Part shown: positions 1-8,608 of the stretch, one piece after another | How positions within the stretch are numbered: position 1 is the first letter of the stretch | Layout of the letters: each line of letters begins with the position of its first letter | Assembly (NCBI GenBank): GCA_025353085.1 | Contig: JANXRI010000335.1 | Location: 1 to 20,162, forward strand | Direction: 5' to 3' | Length of the DNA: 20,162 nt | Source of the DNA: Betaproteobacteria bacterium | GTDB taxonomy: Bacteria; Pseudomonadota; Gammaproteobacteria; Burkholderiales; SG8-41 | The notes under the pieces: generated by a model | The model's input: only the letters and a program-made list of their open reading frames with translations | Databases searched by the model: none | What the model was told of the DNA's origin: nothing | Program-made: the position numbers and the translations under genes

Positions 1-1
1 A

Positions 2-838
2 GTCGGCACCGGTAACGCGATCGAAACAGTGTTCATTCCGGAGCGCAATCGCGGCACCTTATGCATCTCATCGCAGGCGGGTTGTGCGCTGGCCTGCACG
101 TTTTGCTCGACCGGGCGGCAAGGGTTTAATCGTAATTTGACGGTGGCCGAAATTATCGGCCAGTTGTGGCTCGCCAATCGCCAATTGGGTCGCGGCATCG
201 AAACGCCGCGTCCCATCACCAACGTCGTGATGATGGGTATGGGCGAGCCGCTCGCCAATTTCAACAATGTCGTCGCGGCCTTGCAATTGATGCTGGACGA
301 TGACGCCTATGGCCTGTCGCGGCGGCGCGTGACGCTCAGCACTGCCGGTCTGGTGCCGGCCATCGACCGCCTGCGCGATGCATGTCCAGTAGCGCTGGCT
401 GTTTCGCTGCATGCGCCCACCGACGAATTGCGCAGCGAACTCGTGCCGATCAACAAAAAATATCCATTGAAAGAATTGCTCGCCGCGTGCGTGCGTTATA
501 TCGAAAAGGCGCCGCGCGATTTCATCACGTTTGAATATGTGCTGTTGGCGGGCGTCAACGACAGTCCCGAGCACGCGCGCCAGCTTGCCAGGCTGCTGAA
601 AGACGTGCCGTCGAAGATCAACCTCATTCCGTTCAATCCGTTTCCACAGTCCGGCTTTGATCGATCGGACGCAACCGCGGTCGCCAATTTTCGCGACGTT
701 CTCATGCAGAAAGAATTTACCGTGCTGGTGCGCAAAACGCGCGGCGATGACATCAATGCCGCATGCGGCCAACTCGCGGGGCAGGTGCAGGACAAAACCC
801 GGCGCCGCGAGCGACGGCCTACAACCGCAGTGGCTTGA
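2..838 (+). CDS. rlmN: Dual-specificity RNA methyltransferase RlmN (5' truncated)
   Basis: Radical-SAM enzyme that methylates C2 of adenine 2503 in 23S rRNA and of A37 in some tRNAs. The frame is open from base 2, so the N-terminal part lies left of the window; the first visible residues (VGTGNAIETVFIPE) are internal to the family. Visible signatures are the radical-SAM cysteine cluster in GCALACTFCSTG (C-x3-C-x2-C), the SAM-binding MMGMGEPLANFNN segment, and the C-terminal NAACGQLAG whose cysteine forms the covalent intermediate in characterised RlmN. The gene ends at TGA 836-838, eight bases before the next start, which suggests cotranscription with the pilF-like gene. A GTG at 29 is in frame but lies inside the conserved domain and is not the real start. 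Assignment is firm; only the 5' end is missing. Confidence 0.97.
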   Translation, partial: VGTGNAIETVFIPERNRGTLCISSQAGCALACTFCSTGRQGFNRNLTVAEIIGQLWLANRQLGRGIETPRPITNVVMMGMGEPLANFNNVVAALQLMLDDDAYGLSRRRVTLSTAGLVPAIDRLRDACPVALAVSLHAPTDELRSELVPINKKYPLKELLAACVRYIEKAPRDFITFEYVLLAGVNDSPEHARQLARLLKDVPSKINLIPFNPFPQSGFDRSDATAVANFRDVLMQKEFTVLVRKTRGDDINAACGQLAGQVQDKTRRRERRPTTAVA

Positions 839-846
839 GGGCTCTT

Positions 847-1635
847 ATGACACGACTGAGCGAACGACTGATCGTTGCCGTCGGTATGATTTCAATTATT
901 TGCGGCTGCAGCACCACCGGCTCCGAGTCCACCAGCTACGCGCCTAAAGCCGTCGTCGATACCGCCGAGTTGTCACGCGCGCGTATTCATACTGAACTCG
1001 CAGCCGGCTATCTTGAGTTGGGTAACTACGGTGTGGCGTTGCAGGAGGCGGGCGAAGCGTTGAAGGCCGATGCCAATTACGCGCCGGCGTTCAGCGTGCT
1101 GGGTCTCGTTTACATGGAACTGCGTGATGACAGGGCGGCGGAGGCGAATTTTCAACGCGCGCTGCGTCTCGATCAGCAGGACTCCGACATCAACAACAAT
1201 TACGGCTGGTTTCTGTGCCAGCGCAAGCGCGAACAGGAATCGATCAAATATTTCCTGGCCGCGCTGCGTAACCCGCTGTACGCGACCCCCGACAAATCGT
1301 GGGTCAATGCCGGCATTTGCGCGCGCCAGACCGGCGACATCGCGGGCGCCGACGATTACTTTCAAAAAGCACTCAAAGTACGTCCCGGCCAACCGCAGGC
1401 ACTGCTGCAACTGGCGGACATTGCCTATAAGCGCAAGAGCTTTCCCGAAGCAAAGTCGTATTTGATACGCATCCCGCGCGACGTTGAACTGACCGCCGCA
1501 TATCTGTGGCTATCGCTGCGCGTGGAACGCGCGATTGGCGATCGCAACGCGGAGGCGAGTTTAGGTTTTCAGCTGCGTAAAAACTTTCCAGAATCACGCG
1601 AAACGCGCGCGCTGGCGGCCGGCCAGTACGAATGA
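847..1635 (+). CDS. pilW: Type IV pilus biogenesis/stability lipoprotein PilF/PilW, TPR protein
   Basis: A 262-residue TPR lipoprotein; the family (PilF in Pseudomonas, PilW in Neisseria) sits at the inner face of the outer membrane and promotes assembly of the PilQ secretin. The ATG at 847 has a GAGGG Shine-Dalgarno five bases upstream that overlaps the rlmN stop. The frame is open further upstream but would run into rlmN. Residues 1-20 form a lipoprotein signal with lipobox ICGC before Cys20. TPR-like helices follow: AAGYLELGNYGVALQEAGEAL, APAFSVLGLVYMEL, INNNYGWFLCQ and DYFQKALKVRPGQPQAL. The NNNYGWFLC motif is typical of PilF. The stop overlaps the rodZ start as ATGA. In organisms without type IV pili the protein is still often kept here, so the pilus role is inferred from family and context. 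Confidence 0.92.
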   Translation: MTRLSERLIVAVGMISIICGCSTTGSESTSYAPKAVVDTAELSRARIHTELAAGYLELGNYGVALQEAGEALKADANYAPAFSVLGLVYMELRDDRAAEANFQRALRLDQQDSDINNNYGWFLCQRKREQESIKYFLAALRNPLYATPDKSWVNAGICARQTGDIAGADDYFQKALKVRPGQPQALLQLADIAYKRKSFPEAKSYLIRIPRDVELTAAYLWLSLRVERAIGDRNAEASLGFQLRKNFPESRETRALAAGQYE

Positions 1636-2492
1636 GTGTTGGGGAGCTTACGTTGGAGTCAGAAGTGGCGGTCCTGCCGCCGGGAGAGCAACTGGCGACG
1701 GCGCGCGAAAGCCGCGGCATGACGGTCGGCGAAATTGCCCAGCAGCTCAAATTATCCCCGTGGCAAGTCGAAGCTCTCGAATCGGGAGATTACCGGCGGT
1801 TGCCAAGCACGGTCTTCGTGCGCGGGTTTATGCGCAACTACGCGCGGCTGGTCAAGCTTGATCCTGCGACGCTGCTCGCCGTGGGCGAATCGCCGCATTT
1901 AGCACCGCTCGTAACAGCAGTGTCTGCGTCCGCGGAGATACCCTATCCGACGGCGCGCAGGGTAAATTGGCCTAAATACGCGATCATCGCGCTGGTCTTG
2001 CTGATGCCGGTCGTGGTCTACGAGTTTTATCCCGAAGACACCCAAGAGGCTAACGTCAAGTCGGGTGAGCTAGCGATGCCAGCGCCGCAAGTCGTCGTCG
2101 AGACGTCAGCCCCATCGGCACCGCCGGTTAGCGAGGCGCCCATGGTTGCCTCAGCGTCCGCCAGCGAAAAGCCAGCCCCGCCCACGCGGCAGAACGCCAT
2201 GCAGGCAGCGTCAAGTTCGGCCGCCGTGGCCGCAGGTCGTCGCGAATCCGCCGGCACGCAGGTTGTGCGTTTGCGATTTACGCGCGAATCATGGGTCGAA
2301 ATTCGCGACCGCGACGGGAACAGGATATTTTCACAAATGAATTCACCGGGCACCGAGCAGGTGATCAGCGGAGCGCCGCCGCTTCATCTGGTCGTCGGCA
2401 ATGCGAACGGCGTTCAGTTAATTCACAAAGAGCTGCCGGTCAATCTTGGGCCCTATACCAAGATCGACGTTGCGCGGCTGACGCTGGAGTAA
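1632..2492 (+). CDS. rodZ: Cytoskeletal protein RodZ, helix-turn-helix/membrane/DUF4115 architecture
   Basis: A 286-residue bitopic inner-membrane protein; RodZ binds MreB filaments and helps maintain rod shape. Residues about 17-85 form the cytoplasmic Cro-like helix-turn-helix (LATARESRGMTVGEIAQQLK, then FVRGFMRNYARL). A membrane segment spans about 115-133 (KYAIIALVLLMPVVVYEF). A periplasmic Pro/Ala/Ser-rich linker covers about 140-208, and a beta-rich DUF4115 domain about 209-286 (VVRLRFTRESWVEIRDRDGN). This is the complete RodZ arrangement. The start ATG at 1632 overlaps the pilF stop in ATGA and has no clear Shine-Dalgarno of its own, so translation is probably coupled. The neighbourhood pilF-rodZ-ispG-hisS is conserved across beta- and gammaproteobacteria, which supports the call. 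Confidence 0.94.
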   Translation: MSVGELTLESEVAVLPPGEQLATARESRGMTVGEIAQQLKLSPWQVEALESGDYRRLPSTVFVRGFMRNYARLVKLDPATLLAVGESPHLAPLVTAVSASAEIPYPTARRVNWPKYAIIALVLLMPVVVYEFYPEDTQEANVKSGELAMPAPQVVVETSAPSAPPVSEAPMVASASASEKPAPPTRQNAMQAASSSAAVAAGRRESAGTQVVRLRFTRESWVEIRDRDGNRIFSQMNSPGTEQVISGAPPLHLVVGNANGVQLIHKELPVNLGPYTKIDVARLTLE

Positions 2493-2497
2493 GCGCC

Positions 2498-3757
2498 ATG
2501 TACGGAGTCTTGCAGCGGCGGCAGTCACGCCGCGTTGTTGTTGGTGGCATCGCAGTGGGCAGCGGTGCGCCGATCGTCGTTCAGTCGATGACCAATACCG
2601 ACACTGCCGATATCGACGGAACCGTGGCGCAGGTCGCGGCGCTCTCGCGTGCAGGCTCCGAGCTTGTGCGGGTGACGGTCAATACGGCTGAAGCAGCCGC
2701 TGCTGTTCCGCATATCCGCGATCGACTGGCCGCCAAGGGTGTTGAAGTGCCATTGGTTGGTGATTTTCATTTCAACGGCCATCGCCTGATGACTCAACAT
2801 CCGGCCTGCGCTGAGGCGCTTGCCAAGCTGCGCATCAATCCGGGCAACGTCGGCCGCGGTTCGAAGCGCGACGAGCAGTTCGCGACGATGATCGAGTTCG
2901 CCTGCAGATACGCCAAGCCGGTGCGCATCGGCGTCAACTGGGGCAGCCTCGATGCCGAACTCGTCGCGCGCATGATGGACGACAATGCGCGCAGCGCCGA
3001 GCCGCAGGCAGCGGCAGTGGTGACACGCAAGGCGCTCGTTGCATCCGCTCTCGACAGCGCACGCCAGGCCGAGGGCCTTGGGCTTGCCGGCGACCGGATC
3101 ATATTGTCGTGCAAGGTCAGCGGCGTGCAGGATCTGATCGCGGTGTACCGCGATATCGCAGCGCAATGTGATTACCCATTGCACCTGGGCCTCACTGAGG
3201 CGGGCATGGGTTCCAAAGGCATCGTCGCGTCGACCGCGGCGATGGGCGTGCTGCTGCAGGAAGGCATCGGGGATACGATTCGCGTGTCCCTCACGCCCGA
3301 GCCGCGTGGAGACCGCACGCGCGAGGTGGTGGTCGCGCAGGAGATTTTGCAAACGATGGGTTTGCGCTCGTTTACGCCGCTCGTGATCGCGTGCCCGGGT
3401 TGTGGCCGCACGACGAGCACGTTCTTTCAGGAACTGGCCGACAACATCCAAACGTATTTGCGCGCGCAGATGCCGCTGTGGCGCGGCAACTATCCGGGTG
3501 TCGAGAACATGCACGTCGCTGTCATGGGTTGCGTCGTCAATGGGCCGGGTGAAAGCAAGCAAGCGAACATCGGCATCAGTCTGCCGGGTTCCGGCGAAAA
3601 CCCGGTGGCGCCGGTTTTTATAGACGGAGTCAGAGTGGTCACGCTCAAAGGCGAAAATATCGCCGCGGAGTTTCAGGCGCTGGTTGAGCAGTACGTGCAT
3701 ACGCATTATCTGCCCGCGGCAGAGGGCGGCGCGCCTGACGTTGCACGCTCGCACTGA
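2498..3757 (+). CDS. ispG: 4-hydroxy-3-methylbut-2-enyl diphosphate synthase (IspG/GcpE)
   Basis: A 419-residue 4Fe-4S enzyme of the MEP isoprenoid pathway that converts MEcPP to HMBPP. The N-terminal TIM-barrel part is recognised by GAPIVVQSMTNTDTADI and GDFHFNGH. The cluster ligands are C299 and C302 in ACPGCGRTT, C345 in MGCVVNGPGE, and E352 seven residues later, the same spacing as in E. coli IspG. The protein is longer than the E. coli form (about 370), as is usual in betaproteobacteria. The start ATG 2498 has GGAG eight bases upstream inside the end of rodZ. The frame is open upstream to 2291 but that overlaps rodZ and lacks homology. Only five bases separate it from rodZ and 18 from hisS, so it sits within a run of closely spaced genes. 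Confidence 0.97.
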   Translation: MYGVLQRRQSRRVVVGGIAVGSGAPIVVQSMTNTDTADIDGTVAQVAALSRAGSELVRVTVNTAEAAAAVPHIRDRLAAKGVEVPLVGDFHFNGHRLMTQHPACAEALAKLRINPGNVGRGSKRDEQFATMIEFACRYAKPVRIGVNWGSLDAELVARMMDDNARSAEPQAAAVVTRKALVASALDSARQAEGLGLAGDRIILSCKVSGVQDLIAVYRDIAAQCDYPLHLGLTEAGMGSKGIVASTAAMGVLLQEGIGDTIRVSLTPEPRGDRTREVVVAQEILQTMGLRSFTPLVIACPGCGRTTSTFFQELADNIQTYLRAQMPLWRGNYPGVENMHVAVMGCVVNGPGESKQANIGISLPGSGENPVAPVFIDGVRVVTLKGENIAAEFQALVEQYVHTHYLPAAEGGAPDVARSH

Positions 3758-3775
3758 CAGCCAGTAACTCACTCG

Positions 3776-5053
3776 ATGTCGAATAAAATCCAGGCCATCC
3801 GCGGGATGAATGACGTCCTGCCGGACGAGTCGCCATGGTGGGAATTTTTTGAAGATACCGTGCGCGAAGTATTTCGCTGCTACGGCTATCGCAATATCCG
3901 CACGCCGATTGTGGAGCGCACTGAACTTTTCGTGCGCGGCGTCGGCGCGGTGACCGACATCGTCGAAAAAGAAATGTATTCGTTCACCGATGCGATGAAT
4001 GGAGACCAGTTGTCACTGCGGCCTGAAGGCACCGCGCCGACAGTGCGGGCCGTGCTCGCGCACAACCTGCTCTATAACGGCCCTCAGCGCTTGTGGTACA
4101 GCGGACCGCTGTTCCGGCATGAGCGCCCGCAAAAGGGACGCTATCGCCAATACCACACGTTCGGCGCCGAAGTGCTGGGCCTGCCGGGGCCTGACGTTGA
4201 CATTGAACTCCTCGTCATGGCGCGACGCTTGTGGAAGGCGCTGGGCATTGACGGCGTGCAACTGCAGATCAACACCATCGGCGGTGCTGACGAGCGACGT
4301 GCCTTTCGTGAGCAGCTGATCCAATACTTTGAGGCGCACTCAGCGTTACTCGACGAAGACGCGACGCGGCGCCTGCATACCAATCCGCTGCGCATTCTCG
4401 ACAGCAAAAATCCGGCGATGCAAGAGCTGATCGAAGCGGCGCCGCGCCTGATAGATGCGCTGGGCGAGTCGTCACGCGAAAATTTCGAGGCGGTGCGAAG
4501 CGGGCTGCGCGACGCCGGAATTGAATACACCGTCAACCCGCGTCTCGTGCGCGGACTCGATTATTACAACCTGACGGTGTTCGAATGGGTGAGCGACCGG
4601 TTGGGCGCGCAAAGCGCGATTTGTTCGGGGGGGCGCTATGACGGCTTATTTGAGCAGCTCGGCGGGAAACCGACGCCCGGCTGCGGCTTCGGCATCGGTG
4701 TCGAACGCACGTTATTGCTGCTCGAAGAGAGTAAAATGCCGTCCCGCCAGCGGCCCGATGCTTATATCGCTCACTATGGCGACGGCGCTGCGCAGTACGC
4801 GATGAAAGCCGCCGAATCAATGCGAGATCGCGGCCTCGCAGTCGTGCTTGATTGCAGCGGCGCAAATTTCAAATCGCAGATGAAGAAGGCTGACGGCAGT
4901 GGTGCGCGTTATGCGATTCTTATCGGCGCCGATGAAGTCGCTTCGCAACAGGTGAGTGTGAAGCCCTTGCGCGAGGCGGCGGAGCAAACACGCTGCACAC
5001 TGGTCGAGGCGGCGGCAATGATGGTAAACGCGGTGGACAGCAAAAGAGGTTGA
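3776..5053 (+). CDS. hisS: Histidine--tRNA ligase
   Basis: A 425-residue class II aminoacyl-tRNA synthetase that charges tRNA-His in the cytoplasm. The N terminus IQAIRGMNDVLPDES is diagnostic. Motif 2 is seen at about residues 111-126 (LFRHERPQKGRYRQYH). The histidine-specific motif LVRGLDYY places R259 at the position of the catalytic arginine of E. coli HisRS. Motif 3 follows as CSGGRYDGL and GFGIGVERTLLL. The C-terminal anticodon-binding domain begins near residue 325 (PDAYIAHYGD) with NFKSQMKKADGSGARYAILIG. Length is normal. ATG 3776 lacks a good Shine-Dalgarno but starts the conserved sequence. A second, HisRS-like gene (hisZ) lies at 12195, so this is the true synthetase and that one the paralogue. 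Confidence 0.98.
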   Translation: MSNKIQAIRGMNDVLPDESPWWEFFEDTVREVFRCYGYRNIRTPIVERTELFVRGVGAVTDIVEKEMYSFTDAMNGDQLSLRPEGTAPTVRAVLAHNLLYNGPQRLWYSGPLFRHERPQKGRYRQYHTFGAEVLGLPGPDVDIELLVMARRLWKALGIDGVQLQINTIGGADERRAFREQLIQYFEAHSALLDEDATRRLHTNPLRILDSKNPAMQELIEAAPRLIDALGESSRENFEAVRSGLRDAGIEYTVNPRLVRGLDYYNLTVFEWVSDRLGAQSAICSGGRYDGLFEQLGGKPTPGCGFGIGVERTLLLLEESKMPSRQRPDAYIAHYGDGAAQYAMKAAESMRDRGLAVVLDCSGANFKSQMKKADGSGARYAILIGADEVASQQVSVKPLREAAEQTRCTLVEAAAMMVNAVDSKRG

Positions 5054-5055
5054 CG

Positions 5056-5694
5056 ATGGCGGTTTATGATCTGGAAGAGCAGGAACAGATAGACGAAATG
5101 AAGGCCTGGTGGAAGCAATACGGGGGCCTCGTCATCCTGGTAGCGGTAGTCGCGTTGCTGACTGTCGCCGGAATGCGCGGGTGGAGCTATTACCAAAGCA
5201 AGCAGGGACTCGAAGCAGGCGAGTTGTACACGCAACTGCAGGGTGCTCTCGGCGCCAACGATCCGAAAAAGGTGCAGGACATTGCAGCCGTCATCACCGA
5301 TCGCTACAAACGTACAGGTTACGCAGCATTTGCGGCGCTCGCCGCGGCCAGGGCGGCAGCGGACAGCGGCGATCGAGCGGCGGCGAAGTCACGCCTGCAA
5401 TGGGCGATCGACAATGCGCGCGATACCGAAACGAAAGATATTGCGCGTCTACGCATCGCCGCAGTGTTGCTCGATGAAAAAAACTACGATGAAGCGCTGA
5501 AACTCGTCGAGACTCAGCACGGCGATACTTTCAGTGCGTTGTACGCGGATTTAAAAGGCGATGTGCTGGTCGCGCAAGGCAAGCCGCAGGAAGCGCGTGC
5601 TGCGTACCAGACGGCGTTGGATAAAAGCGAGAGCAAGAGCGGCTACCGCGCGTTAGTACAGGTCAAGCTCGACGCGCTCGGCGCGGCGAAATGA
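5056..5694 (+). CDS. yfgM: YfgM-family membrane-anchored TPR protein (periplasmic chaperone partner of SecYEG)
   Basis: A 212-residue protein with a short acidic cytoplasmic start (VYDLEEQEQIDEMKAWWKQY), one membrane segment at about residues 23-40 (GLVILVAVVALLTVAGM), and a periplasmic TPR-like domain (AAFAALAAARAAADSGDRAA, later ADLKGDVLVAQGKPQEARAAY). This matches the YfgM/TPR_21 family, which in E. coli associates with SecYEG and the chaperone PpiD. The ATG at 5056 follows GAGG at 5046-5049 with six bases spacing. A TTG two codons earlier is too close to that site to be used. The hisS stop (5051-5053) is just upstream, and the end overlaps bamB as ATGA. The order hisS-yfgM-bamB-der is standard and supports the name. 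Confidence 0.92.
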   Translation: MAVYDLEEQEQIDEMKAWWKQYGGLVILVAVVALLTVAGMRGWSYYQSKQGLEAGELYTQLQGALGANDPKKVQDIAAVITDRYKRTGYAAFAALAAARAAADSGDRAAAKSRLQWAIDNARDTETKDIARLRIAAVLLDEKNYDEALKLVETQHGDTFSALYADLKGDVLVAQGKPQEARAAYQTALDKSESKSGYRALVQVKLDALGAAK

Positions 5695-6854
5695 CGCGAC
5701 CGGTCAAACCGCTGGCGGCGCTCGGCGCGTTGGTGCTGATGGCGGCGGGTTGCGTCGCGCCCGGCGACGTCATCGACAAATGGTTCGGCACCGGGCCCGT
5801 CCAGAAGCCAGCGGAACTGGTGGTCTTCAAGCCGACGGCTAATCCAAAGATAGTCTGGCAGGCGAGCGTCGGCACCAGCCAACGCCACGTATTCAGTCCG
5901 GCGATCAGTGACGGCTCGGTGTACGCGGCGGCCGCAGCGGGACAGATCGTGCGTCTGGACGCAGCTAACGGAAAAATCCTCGGCCGCTTCGACAGCAAAA
6001 TTCCGTTGTCGGGTGGCGTCGGCATCGACGGCGGCATGTCGCTGGTTGGAAGTTCGAAAGGCGAAGTCATCGCGCTCGATAACGCCGGCAAGCAAGTGTG
6101 GAAAGCGCAACTGACGAGTGAAGTGTTGAGCGCGCCGCAGGTTGCGCAGGGTGTTGTCGTGGTACGTACGGGCGACGGCCGCATATTCGGGCTCGATGCA
6201 ACTACCGGCGCGCGCAAATGGCTTTATCAGCGTGCACTGCCGGCTTTGACTGTGCGCACCTCGGTCAGCGTTCTGCTCTATCGAGGCGGCGTGTTCGCAG
6301 GTTTTCCCGGCGGCAGGCTGGTGGCGCTGGCCATCGAAACCGGCAACCTCGGCTGGGAGGCTACCGTGGCGCTGCCGAAAGGCGCGACCGAACTTGAGCG
6401 CGTGGCTGACGTATCGAGTTTGCCGGTTACCGACGGACGGCAGGTTTGCGCTGTTGCATTTCAAGGCCGCGCCGCATGTTTCGACCTCGTCAAGGGGACG
6501 CCGAACTGGGGCCGCGATGTGTCGAGTGTGGCGGGACTCACGAACGATCGCGCGAATCTTTATATCTCGGACGACAAGAGCGCGATCCTCGCATTCGAAC
6601 TCACGGGCGGGGCGAGCTTGTGGAAGCAGGATAAGCTGTTTGGCCGCTACATCAGCGCGCCAGTCGTGACCGGCAATTACATCGCGGTCGGAGATTTTCA
6701 AGGCTATGTTCATTTCGTTTCCCGGGAGGACGGCTCATTCGTCGCGCGCATCGCAACGGATGGCAGCGCCATCGTCGCGCCGCCGCAGGTGCTCAACGAC
6801 GGCATACTCGTGCAGACGGTCAAAGGCGGGGTTTTCGCGATCGCCATCCTGTGA
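5691..6854 (+). CDS. bamB: Outer-membrane assembly lipoprotein BamB
   Basis: A 387-residue lipoprotein of the BAM complex that helps insert beta-barrel proteins into the outer membrane. Residues 1-20 are a lipoprotein signal (PLAALGALVLMAAGC) with lipobox MAAGC and acylated Cys21. The rest is an eight-bladed PQQ-type beta propeller seen as repeats of the kind GQIVRLDAANGKILGRF, GEVIALDNAGKQVWKAQL, GRIFGLDATTGARKWLY, GRLVALAIETGNLGWE and SAILAFELTGGASLWKQ. Length is normal for the family. The start overlaps the yfgM stop (ATGA at 5691), so translation is probably coupled. Downstream is der after a 76-base gap that holds a small hairpin. Confidence 0.96.
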   Translation: MTRPVKPLAALGALVLMAAGCVAPGDVIDKWFGTGPVQKPAELVVFKPTANPKIVWQASVGTSQRHVFSPAISDGSVYAAAAAGQIVRLDAANGKILGRFDSKIPLSGGVGIDGGMSLVGSSKGEVIALDNAGKQVWKAQLTSEVLSAPQVAQGVVVVRTGDGRIFGLDATTGARKWLYQRALPALTVRTSVSVLLYRGGVFAGFPGGRLVALAIETGNLGWEATVALPKGATELERVADVSSLPVTDGRQVCAVAFQGRAACFDLVKGTPNWGRDVSSVAGLTNDRANLYISDDKSAILAFELTGGASLWKQDKLFGRYISAPVVTGNYIAVGDFQGYVHFVSREDGSFVARIATDGSAIVAPPQVLNDGILVQTVKGGVFAIAIL

Positions 6855-6867
6855 TGGCCGCAATTAC

Positions 6868-6884
6868 AGCGCTCAAGCGCTTTT
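6868..6884 (+). terminator. Weak terminator-like hairpin between bamB and der
   Basis: Five-base stem AGCGC / GCGCT with a TCAA loop, followed by TTTTC TTT. It lies in the 76-base gap between bamB and der. The stem is short, so it may only attenuate transcription or have no function. The rest of the gap shows no clear promoter. Confidence 0.25.
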
Positions 6885-6930
6885 CTTTGGTCGCATCGTT
6901 TGCGAAGTCGTTTACGCTGCGGGCCGCGTC

Positions 6931-8274
6931 ATGATTCCAACCCTCGTCATCGTCGGCCGGCCGAACGTTGGCAAGTCAACGCTCTTTAACCGGCTCACGC
7001 GCAGCCGTGACGCGATCGTCGCCGATATCCCGGGTTTGACGCGCGACCGCCATTACGGGCGTGGCAAGGTCGGCTACAAATCGTATATCGTCGTCGACAC
7101 CGGCGGCCTGGAGCCAGTCAGCCATGAGGGCGTGATGCAGGTCATGGCCCAGCAGACGCTGCTTGCGATCGATGAAGCCGATGCGATTGTGCTGCTGGTC
7201 GATGGCCGCCAGGGTCTCACCACGCAAGACCGCGCGATCGCCGACCAACTGCGCAAGACCGGCCGCAAAGTGTGGCTCGTCGTCAACAAAGCCGAAGGCA
7301 TGCAGCCGGCGACGGTGAGCGCCGAATTTCATGAACTCGCGCTGGGAGATCCGCTCGCGATTTCCGCCGCGCACGGCGAAGGCGTCGGCGATCTGGCCGA
7401 ATTGATTACCGCGGACTTTCCCGAGCGCGAAGAAGTCGACGACGACGCCGAGCCCGAGAAGCGACCGCGCATTGCGATCGTCGGCCGGCCCAATGTGGGC
7501 AAATCAACACTCGTCAATTCGCTGCTCGGTGAAGAGCGCGTGGTGGTATTCGATCAGCCGGGCACGACGCGTGACAGCATTTATATTGATTTCGAGCGCG
7601 CCGGCCAACTCTATACGCTGATCGACACCGCGGGCGTGCGTCGGCGCGGCAACGTCGTCGATGCGATCGAAAAATTTTCCGTGATCAAGACGCTGCAGGC
7701 AATCGAAGACGCCAACGTCGTGATACTGGTGCTTGACGCGCGCGATCAAATTGTTGATCAGGACGCGCATATCGCCGGCTACGTTGTTGAAGCGGGACGC
7801 GCTCTGGTTGTCGCCGTGAACAAGTGGGACGGTTTGCGTGCGGAGCAGCGTGAAAACGCCAAGCACTCTCTCGAGCGCACGCTGACTTTCATCGATTATG
7901 CGCCGGTGCACTACATCTCGGCGCTCGCCGGCACTGGCATCAAATCTTTGCTCGATGCTGTCGAGCGCGCCTATCGCGCCGCCATGGTCAAGTTGCCAAC
8001 GCCCAAGCTCACACGAGCGCTCGAAGCAGCGATTGCACGTCAGGCGCCGCCGCGCGGCGGCATATTCCGGCCCAAGATGCGCTACGCGCACCAGGGTGGA
8101 AGCAATCCGCCGCGCATCATTATTCACGGCACGGGGTTGAACCGCGTCGGCGACAGCTACCGGCGTTATCTCGAGCACTTCTTCCGAGACGCCTTTGAGT
8201 TGATGGGAACGCCGCTCAAAATAGAGTTCAAGCAAGGTGTGAATCCTTATGACAAACGTCGTGTCAAGCGGTAG
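6931..8274 (+). CDS. der: Ribosome biogenesis GTPase Der (EngA)
   Basis: A 447-residue double GTPase needed for 50S subunit maturation. G domain 1 starts at once with IVGRPNVGKST at residues 7-17, then GLTRDRHYG and DTGG. G domain 2 has a second GRPNVGKST at residues 185-193, GTTRDSIYIDF, DTAGVRRR, and NKWD at residues 297-300. The C-terminal KH-like domain follows, with KMRYAHQGGSNPPRIIIHGTG and the end KRRVKR. This tandem arrangement is unique to Der. The ATG at 6931 starts exactly at the conserved beta strand, while the frame is open upstream into bamB. No strong Shine-Dalgarno is visible. The gene ends 73 bases before hfq. Confidence 0.98.
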   Translation: MIPTLVIVGRPNVGKSTLFNRLTRSRDAIVADIPGLTRDRHYGRGKVGYKSYIVVDTGGLEPVSHEGVMQVMAQQTLLAIDEADAIVLLVDGRQGLTTQDRAIADQLRKTGRKVWLVVNKAEGMQPATVSAEFHELALGDPLAISAAHGEGVGDLAELITADFPEREEVDDDAEPEKRPRIAIVGRPNVGKSTLVNSLLGEERVVVFDQPGTTRDSIYIDFERAGQLYTLIDTAGVRRRGNVVDAIEKFSVIKTLQAIEDANVVILVLDARDQIVDQDAHIAGYVVEAGRALVVAVNKWDGLRAEQRENAKHSLERTLTFIDYAPVHYISALAGTGIKSLLDAVERAYRAAMVKLPTPKLTRALEAAIARQAPPRGGIFRPKMRYAHQGGSNPPRIIIHGTGLNRVGDSYRRYLEHFFRDAFELMGTPLKIEFKQGVNPYDKRRVKR

Positions 8275-8347
8275 GCGCTATCCTATGGCGCTAGAATGCG
8301 AAATGCAGTAGAGTGCTGTTAATACTAAAAATGATGGGGCGACAAAG
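8275..8347 (+). promoter_or_regulatory. Leader region of hfq with candidate promoter elements
   Basis: This 73-base gap is AT-richer than the flanking genes. It contains a direct repeat GGCGCTA at 8274-8280 and 8287-8293 and an extended -10-like TGTTAATAC at 8317-8325 without a good -35 box. GGGG at 8336-8339 is the only Shine-Dalgarno-like run before hfq. In other proteobacteria hfq has its own promoters and is autoregulated, so a promoter here is plausible, but the sequence match is weak. Confidence 0.25.
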
Positions 8348-8587
8348 ATGAGTACGAAAGGGCAGCTGCTACAAGACCCGTTTCTCAATGCGCTGCGCAA
8401 AGAGCATGTTCCGGTGTCCATCTATCTCGTCAACGGCATCAAGCTGCAAGGCCAGATCGAATCGTTCGATCAATACGTCGTGTTGTTGAAAAACACCGTC
8501 ACCCAGATGGTTTACAAACACGCGATCTCGACCGTGGTACCTGCGCGCGCAGTTAATCTCGCGCTGGATCATTCCGCCGACACCTGA
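8348..8587 (+). CDS. hfq: RNA chaperone Hfq
   Basis: A 79-residue Sm-like protein that forms hexameric rings and pairs small RNAs with mRNAs. The sequence is almost textbook: KGQLLQDPFLNALRKEHVPV carries the proximal-face residues Q8, D9 and F11 region, then VSIYLVNGIKLQGQIESFDQ (Sm1) and the Sm2 motif YKHAISTVVP. The C-terminal tail after the Sm core is short (about 13 residues), as is common outside the Enterobacteriaceae. The ATG at 8348 is fixed by the conserved N terminus. It is followed 21 bases later by hflX, the usual neighbour, and probably shares a transcript with hflX-hflK-hflC. Confidence 0.99.
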   Translation: MSTKGQLLQDPFLNALRKEHVPVSIYLVNGIKLQGQIESFDQYVVLLKNTVTQMVYKHAISTVVPARAVNLALDHSADT

Positions 8588-8608
8588 CCTTCGTCTATTT
8601 TCCATTGA

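Noticed and set aside
3575..3625. Terminator-like CCGGGTT/AACCCGG hairpin followed by TTTTTAT in ispG
   Set aside because: It lies inside the conserved coding region of ispG about 140 bases before the stop, so it is more likely a codon coincidence than a functional terminator.
2525..3772. 415-codon minus-strand reading frame opposite ispG
   Set aside because: Exact antisense of a confident ispG with no domain signal; a codon-bias shadow.
5643..6713. 356-codon minus-strand reading frame opposite bamB
   Set aside because: Antisense of bamB, low-complexity composition, no start context and no family resemblance.
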